From Hofstenia miamia (lineage: Eukaryota > Xenacoelomorpha > Acoela > Hofsteniidae): DNA of 64,000 nucleotides. The stretch covers positions 309,178 to 373,177 of the forward strand of contig CABFPE010000081.1 in assembly GCA_900660155.1 (NCBI GenBank). The letters are read 5' to 3'. Below, piece after piece: positions 30,515-40,847 of this stretch (position 1 is the stretch's first letter; each line of letters starts with the position of its first letter). Below the pieces are notes generated by a model, which searched no databases, was not told the origin of the DNA, and saw only the letters and a program-made list of their open reading frames with translations. Both the position numbers and the translations under genes were made by a program.

Positions 30515-30526
30515 NNNNNNNNNNNN
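30515..30526. other. Assembly gap (12 N)
   Basis: A run of 12 N cuts the first coding exon of ABHD18. On one side is the true exon; on the other is degenerate POLR3D-like sequence, so the join may hide more than 12 bases. Confidence 0.99.
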
Positions 30527-30720
30527 ACCTCATAAAATCTACATAAAAGTCCACAAAAGATTTTAATTAGTTTTTAGCAGAGTTTTATTCTGTGTTAAAA
30601 TCAATCTATATTGAAACACATCAAAAACCAAGAGAAAAAAGGAGTTAAATTTTTATAGGCATTTATGGGGAAAACGGGGAGAAACTTCGAGAGATATTAA
30701 GATCTTTTATAAGAATTTTT
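30527..30720 (-). pseudogene. Degenerate copy of POLR3D exon 7/8 region
   Basis: On the minus strand this stretch matches the functional region 33060-33240 in order: the end of exon 7 (CCGTTTTCCC then TATA), the short intron, and the start of exon 8 with the GCAGA and TGATTG landmarks. It has drifted towards A and T and no open frame remains. It stops at the 12-N gap. Together with the adjacent ABHD18-like ghost it marks an old tandem duplication of the POLR3D-ABHD18 boundary. Confidence 0.6.
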
Positions 30721-30809
30721 TGTTTTTAAATGTGTATAAAAAAATTTATATAAAATTTTTATAAATTAAAATATATTTTATAATATATTTTAATTTTGTA
30801 TAGTATTTT

Positions 30810-31140
30810 CTAGTTTCTAAAATATTGGAAAATATGGCAGAAACTGTCTATTTATGCGGAGATTTATGGACAAAGAGATCCACAAATTTCACCATATTTT
30901 TCGAGATTTTGAATGTGTTTAATATTGTAAAAAAACAAAATAAAACAAAATATAAAAAAAAAAAAAAAAAAACATTTAAAAACACAAAAACATATTGTGC
31001 AAAGAGTTTTACATAAAATATTGTTTGGGAAGAAAATTCATGAATATAATAAGAGTATACATACTCTATAAATATAGTGTTTTGGCCCCATCCTTGAGTG
31101 AGGGACGTGTCTATTATAAATATAAAGTTTTTAAACAATC
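30810..31140 (-). pseudogene. Degenerate copy of ABHD18 exons 1 and 2
   Basis: On the minus strand this matches the functional stretch 30200-30514. It keeps a clear LTQGWGQ segment in the exon 1 position (plus-strand landmark TTGGCCCCATCCTTGAGTGA, shared almost exactly with 30476-30495), the exon-intron boundary and the GATTTTGAATG landmark of exon 2. The rest has drifted, with a long A/T run in the intron position. No usable frame remains. Confidence 0.65.
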
Positions 31141-31692
31141 TAACAATTATAATAAGAGAATTTGTTTTGCTAACTATACACCTAAAACTCTAAACAATTA
31201 AATCAATAAAAAAAAAATCACATCTATATATAAAGATACAGTATAAATATAAAACATTAAATTAACATTTAAATTTTTAAATATTCATTCACAAATGCTA
31301 TTTTCATCTGATGAGTCTGTTTTGAGAGAAGGAGAAAAAAGCTAAGACTACAGAAAACTGTGTGTGTGACTTTAAAAACAAAATATATTGACTGGAGAGA
31401 TATACACAACGAATGGTCTTCAAAAAACACTTTTTTCAAAAACTTTATACATATGGAATAAATATATATATACTTAAAGTTCGTTGTATACATACATCAG
31501 ATAAATGAAGTAACTAGTCCAATGCACATTTTCAATTAAAAATTAATACAAAGAAAAAAATTCATATTAACTGATCATAACCCAATGTGTTGTTACGTTT
31601 CAACAAATAAACTACAGTAGAGGCTATAATTTGCAGTAACAAATGTTTAGAAAACAATGTAAATGTACAGTGTTCAGAATTGTAAGAGGCCT

Positions 31693-31780
31693 GATATATT
31701 TCAAGAATCATTGAAAAGGGCTGGAAATGAATTTTTTGATATAGTAGACGTCGCACAATATTTGCAATTAAGCCTCTTTC
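31693..31780 (-). CDS. Candidate last exon of POLR3D (weak)
   Basis: A short minus-strand frame reads KYCATSTISKNSFPALF and stops at a TGA (31703-31701). RPC4 proteins usually end with a lysine, a hydrophobic stretch and a 'P..ESLL'-like tail, which this resembles. A phase-compatible acceptor (GAAAG before AGG) is possible but not strong, and the peptide before it would be shorter than in human RPC4. I offer it only as a candidate, because the penultimate exon ends in phase 0 and no better continuation was found. Confidence 0.25.
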
Positions 31781-32970
31781 AAGTTTGTAGTATAGCTGAA
31801 AAACCAGAAAATTGACCATAAATTTAATTGTTTTTTTCTTTTAACATGTTTTGTACATAATTTCTATATTAAAGTTTTGTAGTCATTATATTTCATATTT
31901 TCATAAGAGCAATTTAATTTTATGGAAAAATGTGGGAAATAAGATAAGTAATAAAAGAGTCATTATATTACCCTAAAAACGTATGTATTTTTATTATTTT
32001 AAAGATAATTTTATACATTATTAAATTATATTCCTAACTCTTTTCAGCTACAGCTAGATGCCGTTATTATTGTATTTAGGATAATTACAAAAGTTGAATT
32101 ATAATATGGAAAGTTTAGAAAAAAAATTCCCATAGAAAAATTTCCTTTTATCACGTTCATCAGCAATATTAAACTTTTCTAAGATATACTTTACAACTAA
32201 ATGATTTTTACTTCGGATATGTATCGCTTTTCCTGCAATTATGAAAATTTCAATATTTCAAATCTACCAATTCTAATTTCTCGGATACAAGCTTAGGTCA
32301 CTTATTCGAGTTTTTTCTAATACTTTAATAAAAGTGCCTAAACCTTGAATTAGAAAGGAAATTCAACTCGAGATGTTCGTGGTATACGTTTTTGTAAAAT
32401 TTTCGGCAACGCAAATGCATTTTGCCTACCATAACAGAAACACGAAAATCCTCGCGATATACCGCAAAAATCTTTACCTATGGACAAATATAATTCCATT
32501 TATCCGCAAGTAAAAACTCTTCTTCTCTTCGGTGCATTTAAGCTTTTTTGTTTTAACAAGCCTATCAAAGGATACAAAGTTGAAATGGAATTTTCAGAAA
32601 TAGTTAATATTTATATTTTTCTAGAAATAGTTAATATTGGTATTTTTATTTTAGTTTTTCTTCAAATTCATAATGTACTTTCTTTGATCTACGGTTTTAC
32701 CGCATCAAACCATGTTTTGTCACCGCGGTCTACCGCAATTACAGTTTTCCTAACCATCACACATCTCTAAATTGAAACTTACAAGATCTCGATAGTAGAT
32801 AGAGCCTAACTAAGCTTCCTCAAATCTTGCTAGACAAATTTCGGGTGGCCGAAAAACGTGGCCTATTTGCAACTATAACAGTATTATAATACAAAGCAAC
32901 ATAAAACTAACTATTTAGGAAAAACTCCTTTAAATTCTTATATAACAAAACGCATGAAGAAAAAAATAAC

Positions 32971-35900
32971 CTGTGCGCAATTTAATGCTGACGTTTTCGA
33001 AAGATTCATATGGACAGCACCAATTTGAAAAACGGCTGAATTATTTTCGCAGGAGATTTCACCAATATAACCTTCATCTAAATCCACTAAAGAGGCTAGT
33101 TCTTCTTTAGCAGAGGTTGATTCTGCGTTACAATCAATCTAAATTGCAATGCATCGTAAACCAATTGAAACAAGAAGTTGGATGCTGCTATACCTTTATA
33201 GGGAAAACGGTGGGAAACTGCATGAGAAATGTAGCTCCTTCATAAGCGTCAATATTCGAGAATACATCTGAAATTGAAAGTTTTTCTAAGTCAATAAGCT
33301 CACTAGCTGTCTAAAAATAATAAAAAATAATTTAATTAACTTTAAAAATAAATTAATCTCAAGCTAGGATTTGAATTAATAATGTTTGAATTACTTCTGA
33401 TAAACAATAAAAACGCGAATTATGGTTGTTTTGCGTAAATCACTTTTAAATAGATGCAGAATTGCAATACCTTAAATTAAGGAATGAATTTTGGAACAGG
33501 AGTAATTGAAGTGCAACGTGATGTATTTATCTGGTTAAAATATCTTTACCTGTTGCTTAGTAACAGCCTTCAGTGTTGCCTCAGAATGACATTTCAGATC
33601 TTTTTCAAGACAGTCAACTTTCATATTTTTGAAGTTACATCAAAAAACATCTGCATCTCAAAATTGATATCCTTTCTTCATATAGTTTTTTAATATTTGA
33701 GTTATCAATAAACCTGACTAATTGATCTTCAGAGATACAGAAGCAACTTGTAATAATTTTAACACAGATTTGAATGATTAACACAATCTTCAAATTGAAA
33801 TATTGACTTTATAAATTAAAGTTAAACATTCCAACTATGAGAGACGTAGCTGTTAACTAAGTGAGGCGACAAATTAAATCTGAAATTTAATCGAACAGCA
33901 ATTTGAAGAATGCAGGATATATTGTTTCACTACTTATTCAGCATTTGAATGCATTAAGAAACGATATAGGGTGGATAAAGTCGTTAATGAGTAAAAATAA
34001 TTTGCTATAAGATATATTAGACTAGCAAATTTATATAAAGCAACATTTGTAATACAGTTTTATGTTATGTATGCCAAATTTTAATATTACTGTAATACAC
34101 AATGAAAGATCAATTTCTATTCATTAAAATGTACATGGTATAAGTCGAAATTATGCCCGGTTACTATGAAAACTAAACCCAATCATTTGCATATCTTCGT
34201 GCAAATTTATAAAATATTTGTATTGGCATGGGTTAACAAAACGGCCATATTTTTTCATATCACTGACTATGTGTATTTCATAATTTATAATTATGGAACT
34301 AAGTCTTAGCAAATGCGTATCTTTGTAAACACACGTGATCAACAAACTAATACATTCTATGTATCTTTTAATACATTTTACTTCCAAATACTTATTTATG
34401 GGCTAGAGCAACATATACTATAAACAATCCGATTTGAATCAAAAAAGGTCCGATATACAGAGTGACACAGCCAAAGGTTAAGATTTAGATTAGACATCAT
34501 AAGAGAACCAATCAATATTTGTAATTATTAACGTGTGATTATAACTCACTAGTGTTTACCATTTTTTATATAATTGCGTCTGTATCATTTTAATGATTAG
34601 ATCAAGTATGTCTTACAGTATTCTGCAAAAAGCAAAATGCACCATCTGCTATGGAAACAATAACAGTTATGTGCTCACACAACGTCAGTATCATGGTGAA
34701 AAATACACCTTGTCCATCAGTACCATCAATCAAGAAGTGTTACGACAATTTTCTAAACATTGGATCCATTCAGTATTGCCAATCGAAGGTTCAGCACACT
34801 GCCACATTTGGACGGAAAAAGGAAGGAGCCCGCCAACATTTTGATCAAAATCCACATTCGTCTCTTCGCACTGCCGAACCCGTCGTGAGAGCATGAGAAG
34901 ACTCCTGAAAAAATTGACGTAGCATCCCTACCAGATGTAAACAGTGCAGAAGGTCTACCCGGAATGCTGCATAGAATTCGCTAATGATAAATTGCTACGT
35001 CAGATCAACGACCCCAGAGGCTAAAGAATCTTGTCTATTTTGATCAAAATCCACATTCGTCTCTTCGCACTGCCGAACCCGTGCTGCAAATCAGTCGTGA
35101 GAGCATGAGAAGACTCCTGAAAAAATTGACGTAGCATCCCTACCAGATGTAAACAGTGCAGAAGGTCTACCCGGAATGCTGCATAGAATTCGCTAATGAT
35201 AAATTGCTACGTCAGATCAACGACCCCAGAGGCTAAAGAATCTTGTCTATTTTGATCAAAATCCACATTCGTCTCTTCGCACTGCCGAACCCGTGCTGCA
35301 AATCAGTCGTGAGAGCATGAGAAGACTCCTGAAAAAATTGACGTAGCATCCCTACCAGATGTAAACAGTGCAGAAGGTCTACCCGGAATGCTGCATAGAA
35401 TTCGCTAATGATAAATTGCTACGTCAGATCAACGACCCCAGAGGCTAAAGAATCTTGTCTATTTTGATCAAAATCCACATTCGTCTCTTCGCACTGCCGA
35501 ACCCGTGCTGCAAATCAGTCGTGAGAGCATGAGAAGACTCCTGAAAAAATTGACGTAGCATCCCTACCAGATGTAAACAGTGCAGAAGGTCTACCCGGAA
35601 TGCTGCATAGAATTCGCTAATGATAAATTGCTACGTCAGATCAACGACCCCAGAGGCTAAAGAATCTTGTCTATTTTGATCAAAATCCACATTCGTCTCT
35701 TCGCACTGCCGAACCCGTGCTGCAAATCAGTCGTGAGAGCATGAGAAGACTCCTGAAAAAATTGACGTAGCATCCCTACCAGATGTAAACAGTGCAGAAG
35801 GTCTACCCGGAATGCTGCATAGAATTCGCTAATGATAAATTGCTACGTCAGATCAACGACCCCAGAGGCTAAAGAATCTTGTCTATTTTGATCAAAATCC

Positions 35901-38900
35901 ACATTCGTCTCTTCGCACTGCCGAACCCGTGCTGCAAATCAGTCGTGAGAGCATGAGAAGACTCCTGAAAAAATTGACGTAGCATCCCTACCAGATGTAA
36001 ACAGTGCAGAAGGTCTACCCGGAATGCTGCATAGAATTCGCTAATGATAAATTGCTACGTCAGATCAACGACCCCAGAGGCTAAAGAATCTTGTCTATTT
36101 TGATCAAAATCCACATTCGTCTCTTCGCACTGCCGAACCCGTGCTGCAAATCAGTCGTGAGAGCATGAGAAGACTCCTGAAAAAATTGACGTAGCATCCC
36201 TACCAGATGTAAACAGTGCAGAAGGTCTACCCGGAATGCTGCATAGAATTCGCTAATGATAAATTGCTACGTCAGATCAACGACCCCAGAGGCTAAAGAA
36301 TCTTGTCTATTTTGATCAAAATCCACATTCGTCTCTTCGCACTGCCGAACCCGTGCTGCAAATCAGTCGTGAGAGCATGAGAAGACTCCTGAAAAAATTG
36401 ACGTAGCATCCCTACCAGATGTAAACAGTGCAGAAGGTCTACCCGGAATGCTGCATAGAATTCGCTAATGATAAATTGCTACGTCAGATCAACGACCCCA
36501 GAGGCTAAAGAATCTTGTCTATTTTGATCAAAATCCACATTCGTCTCTTCGCACTGCCGAACCCGTGCTGCAAATCAGTCGTGAGAGCATGAGAAGACTC
36601 CTGAAAAAATTGACGTAGCATCCCTACCAGATGTAAACAGTGCAGAAGGTCTACCCGGAATGCTGCATAGAATTCGCTAATGATAAATTGCTACGTCAGA
36701 TCAACGACCCCAGAGGCTAAAGAATCTTGTCTATTTTGATCAAAATCCACATTCGTCTCTTCGCACTGCCGAACCCGTGCTGCAAATCAGTCGTGAGAGC
36801 ATGAGAAGACTCCTGAAAAAATTGACGTAGCATCCCTACCAGATGTAAACAGTGCAGAAGGTCTACCCGGAATGCTGCATAGAATTCGCTAATGATAAAT
36901 TGCTACGTCAGATCAACGACCCCAGAGGCTAAAGAATCTTGTCTATTCTGATGAAATCCACTTTTCGTTGGATGGAACAGTGAACAGACACAACTTCAGA
37001 TATTGGTCAAACACAAATCCCCATTGGATATGTGAGCTGCCACTGCATTTTCCTTAAACAACAGCATGGGCAGCTATTGGTATCTCAACGGGCATCATTG
37101 CAATGCCTCAGGATTCGTTTTGACCTGCTATAATGAATTCAGGTGTCGAAGAAGACATAATTTTCATGCAAACTGGGCAGCAATGTAAGAGACTGGCTGA
37201 ATCTGAATCTGGAGGAATGTTGGATCGGAGGAGGTTCACCTAACATGCCGTGGTCACCACAATCTCCAGACATCACACCTCTGGGGCTACGTGAAGTCTA
37301 AAGTCTACGAAACTAAACCCACTAACACAGCAGCAGCAAAAAGCGCATTACTGCATGTTGCCAGAACATTTCCGATGATATTATTGAAAGATTTATCAAC
37401 TCTTTTCATACTCGGATAGAAACTCTGAAGGACAGAAATGGTAGTCACATTAAAATATCAACAGTTCATGAGTAATGGTGTAACCGGAATGATTTTGTGC
37501 TTTGAATTAAATACTAGTTGCATATGTATGTTTATGTAAAGTTTTGTTTTCTTTTATGCATAAATAAAAAATTATTGAATTCTGAAATTTTAACCTTTGG
37601 CTGTATCACCCTGTAATTTGAAAACATCTGATTTTAATGATTTGTTTCGAAATAATCGGATTTTTTCACAATCTGGCATTTAATGTCATGATGGTTTACG
37701 TTTAGATAAATATAGGTCATTATAAGAATAATAGCAATAATGTGCATTAAATTGCTATAAAAATAATAAATAGCAAAATAACTAGGCAATTTCAAATAGT
37801 GATGGACTGGGATGATCTGCAAATAAAACTAGCATTGAGAGTCTTCAAAAAACACAAAGATGACGTCGCTCGAGATACGAAACGATTTTCTTGCATTCTT
37901 AGTCTTGCGATAGATAAAAGGGAAATAGCTGAAGTAAGGACTGTGCAAATAACGAGTTGGTTGCAGTTGGTGTCCGATATCTTTACACCGGTAAAGGAAA
38001 GTGACGGTTGTCAGATTCATAGCAATAGAAAGACTTAAAGCTGATGAAGTTGACGCACTGAATGTGTTTCAAGATGACTGACAAATGTGTTAGATTTGCA
38101 TTGAACACTACAGACGTAATGTCAGGGTCTTCTGGCGGAGTGCAAGGTCGTTTAAAATTGATTATTCCCAGAGTACGCATATGGTCATTCCCATAGGTTC
38201 TACTATCCTTATCTCAAGTAAATAATGACGTGCGTCAGGTTTCGATCATATCTCCACGCTAGTCTCTTTTATAACCAACTCACTTCCTCCATGCAAAGTA
38301 TTTGAAGGAGTATATTTACAATTCAGAACAGATAAAAGACTATTAGATTTGCACAAACCGTGTGCCGTTCACTGGATTTCTCGTGTTCAAACATGTTGTT
38401 GGTTTCTACGTCTTTACCCTTCAATACGTGAAACGCAAATTGGTTTGTTGGAAATTCGTGATGTTGAAGCAAGGGCTGCATCATTTGGTTATTTGACATA
38501 ATTTTTAAATGATTATTTTACAGCTGGTAATTTTCAATGGCATACTTAATCAAGCAAGTTGTCACATCTTTACAAAATAGTGGATTGAAGAAACACTTCA
38601 CACTTTGAGAAGTGACAAGAAATTTAAGTAAATCCTTTCACGGGTGGTCGATATGCGATCTAATTACGATATTTGAGCCACCAGCGTCAAGGAAACCTCT
38701 CATTGGAGATAATTTCGATGAGAGAGTCAAGGAGCTATACTATGAAGTTATAGTTAATTACAATCCACCCATTGACCATTTCTAGCATGAATGCGTCTTA
38801 AATACCGCTGTTGAACTTACTGCATATTTCGGTTGCAATTGTTCATTAAGTGAGCTTAGCGTTTTGAGGTTCTAATTGAAAAGATACTTCAATCGCCCAA

Positions 38901-40534
38901 CCATATTTTCATCCTGAACAACAGTTGTTCTTCTTTTTCAAAAAGAACCCACATAGGAGTTGGCCCAACTACACAACTATTAAATTAAGAATAAATGTTT
39001 TGCATAAAAATATAAAGTCAAACCACACATACATAATATATACAAAATATTTACAAAAAAAGCTGAACAATTTAGTACACTTGAAAATAATACACATTTA
39101 CTTATATTATTTGCTCTAGGAAACGATTCTACCCCTCTAGATTTTTTTATTCTCTGCGCTATTGTTTTAAATTGTAAGATAAAGATTTAAGGGAATGGAT
39201 CCAAAGAGGATAATATAAAATTGTGTGAACTAAAGCGTTAACTAGGGGCAAACTAGACGCTTGTTTCTTCACAAATACAATTATTCAAAAAGCTATGGAA
39301 ATTGTTAGTGAGGTATTTCAATCAGTTTTGTAGCGAGAAGGCAACGAGTGCTTAATTCCCCTTAACTAAGGGATTAATTCATGCAATTGTTTTTAGCCCA
39401 TGTCATGGGGCATTTTATTGAAGCATATTTTAATCTGTGAAGATATATTTTTGTGGTGAGAAACATCTATTATGTTACTTATTATAATCATGCATTACAG
39501 AAAAATCGTAGCCATTTTTTTTTGGTAATTTACTCCCTAACACCACATTACATTTTCGAATTATCGTATGATTATGAATATTTGAATTTGAACCAAATTT
39601 AAAATAAAAGAAAACTTACAGATTTACTTTTTGCAGTAAGGTGTTTTTCGATAGGATAACTAAGAGGTTGCAGCTTTTCGTCATTTTTTAAATCAGCTAA
39701 AAACTAATCTAAATACAAGTGGAATGCTTTAATTACACATACTGGTTCATTCAGATTTTCCATCATGGAAGCAACGTTTGGATTAGGCTGTCTAGAATTA
39801 AATGGAAACTAGATCAGAACGGCTAATGAAAACTTACATTTTTGTAGCTGGACTTGGAGTTGATGATGTAAATGTCTCCTCACGAATCGCTAAATTTTTT
39901 ATGAAAATTTCATTCATGAATAAAAATACCTGAAGCCATCATTTGTTTTCCGACACCTTCTGAGAATATTCCAGTAGATTGTATGTACTCTTTTTTGAAT
40001 GAAACAAAAGGCTTTTTGGATTGACTAACTTTAGCTTTGGGATTTTCTTTTTTAGCGGGTTTGGGCGAAGTGCTACACAGAAGGACAATAGAATGAAAAT
40101 AAGTTGGAAGTCTTACCTTTGTTTTTTACGTTCAACATTTAAATTGGGAACGAAAACACGCTAAAAATGCAGTGTTACGTAAAAATTGTAAGATATCTGA
40201 ATTTGAAATTATATACAGTAGAACCAACGTATCACGATTAAAAACCGATTATAATTGCATTCAAAATACGCATTTATCTAACTCGGGACGTATTACTGTA
40301 AGTTTTCCTAATAATTTCTTTATCGCTTACATTCCACGTGCACATACGATTATGTGCAATAAAGGCCTTCTAAAGGCCTTGGTGCAGTCCATCACATAAG
40401 AAATGCTATCACGTGCAATTTTTTATATTAGAAAATGACCCTCGTTATTCTAGATAAAACCCATACTGTACAAAATTTCCATATAATAGTATATGATAAG
40501 TAATTAAAAGACTGACCTTCGATTTAGGTGGCAT
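32971..40534 (-). CDS. POLR3D: RNA polymerase III subunit RPC4, eight exons, last exon not placed
   Basis: Exons in transcript order are 40534-40517 (ATG, MPPKSK), 40160-40117, 40072-39930, 39889-39838, 39791-39739, 39696-39620, 33310-33194 and 33138-32971. All introns are GT-AG and the phases agree; the donor at 39738 (GTGTAA) is the least certain. The 224 residues include the RPC4 signature YIQSTGIFSEGVGKQMM, a lysine-rich N terminus (FVPNLNVERKK), the FLMQFPTVFP segment and the C-terminal dimerisation part (LVDLDEGYIGEI to FQIGAVHMNL) that pairs with RPC5 (POLR3E). About 40 C-terminal residues are still missing. RPC4 works in Pol III initiation, termination and recycling in the nucleus. 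The 6.3-kb intron 6 holds the satellite-bearing mariner element. The start codon lies 4 nt after a splice-acceptor sequence and 313 bp after the SF3B4 stop. Confidence 0.88.
34458..37613 (+). mobile_element. Mariner-type transposon expanded by an internal satellite
   Basis: Terminal inverted repeats of about 29 bp with a few mismatches (left CAGAGTGACACAGCCAAAGG, right reverse-complement CAGGGTGATACAGCCAAAGG) are flanked by TA (34456-34457, 37614-37615). The internal sequence keeps decayed transposase pieces on the plus strand: an N-terminal DNA-binding part (FDQNPHSSLRTAEP, ISRESMRRLLKK) and a C-terminal catalytic part (PWSPQSPDITPLG; FSDDIIERFINSFHTRIETL). They resemble the animal transposases with 'RSPDLTPLDFFLWG' motifs. 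Several stops and shifts remain in this plain DNA transposon. Without the nine extra satellite units the element would be about 1.25 kb, the normal size for mariner elements. Confidence 0.85.
34839..36945 (+). repeat. 212-bp tandem array inside the mariner element (10 units)
   Basis: A unit starting TTTTGATCAAAATCCACATT recurs at 34839, 35038, 35250, 35462, 35674, 35886, 36098, 36310, 36522 and 36734. The first unit is 199 bp because it lacks 13 bp (GCTGCAAATCAGT region); the other nine are 212 bp and look identical. The unit is a segment of the transposase gene, from just before the SLRTAEP region to the INDPRG region. 212 is not a multiple of three, so the array cannot be read through as protein. 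The identity between units points to recent expansion or homogenisation. Confidence 0.97.
37634..38945 (+). other. Coding-like but decayed stretch in POLR3D intron 6
   Basis: The plus strand shows protein-like segments in several frames in the same orientation: a 79-codon frame at 37799-38038 (WDDLQIKLALRVFKKHKDD, then EVRTVQITSWLQLVSDIF), then RKPLIGDNFDERVKELYYEV at about 38690, and LSELSVLRF then KRYFNRPTIF at about 38850. The last pieces recall the C-terminal part of some plant- and animal-type transposases ('FPFENYL..LKK...'). Stops interrupt it repeatedly. It is probably an old transposon or retrocopy; the family is not identified. Confidence 0.35.
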
Positions 40535-40847
40535 TGCACTAAAACAAAGATGTGTCGTTACAACAAGCGAATGACAATATGAACAATCTACTGTATTACT
40601 TTTACAATAACAATAAGTAATGAAAAAAACTTAATGAATGTTACTACAAAAATAGTTACATAAATATTATTCTTAATTCGAATATAGAGGGGCAAAGCGA
40701 GTATTATCGAACAATTATATATATATATATATATATATAAATTACGTGAATAGAAAGCATAACTCTTTACATTAAAATTGAAAGACACGGTTTTCTAAAA
40801 CTTTTTAATTAATAAAAAGCGAACAATAGAATATATCAAAACACATT
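40535..40847. other. Short SF3B4-POLR3D intergenic spacer
   Basis: The spacer is 313 bp between the SF3B4 stop and the POLR3D start, both on the minus strand. It contains an (AT)n run at 40715-40739. I see no AATAAA hexamer in the sense direction just after the SF3B4 stop. There is little room for a 3' UTR plus an independent promoter. Confidence 0.6.
40539..40549 (-). promoter_or_regulatory. Splice acceptor 4 nt before the POLR3D start codon
   Basis: On the minus strand the sequence CTTTGTTTTAG is followed by TGCA and then the ATG of POLR3D. A pyrimidine-rich tract ending in AG at this point means the first coding exon begins with an acceptor. It is either the 3' end of a 5'-UTR intron or a spliced-leader addition site. 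The upstream gene on the same strand, SF3B4, ends only 313 bp away. Confidence 0.6.

Noticed and set aside
32095-32262. Minus-strand frame with a good acceptor (CATAATTGCAG) reading KAIHIRSKNHLVVKYILEKF, RA-domain-like
   Set aside because: It would be the next exon of POLR3D by position, but the phase-0 frame stops after 11 residues, and the readable frame has no donor before its stop and no fit to the RPC4 tail.
34839-36945. Regular repeat array considered as a CRISPR-like array
   Set aside because: Units are contiguous 212-bp copies without spacers, lie inside a eukaryotic transposon and derive from its coding sequence.
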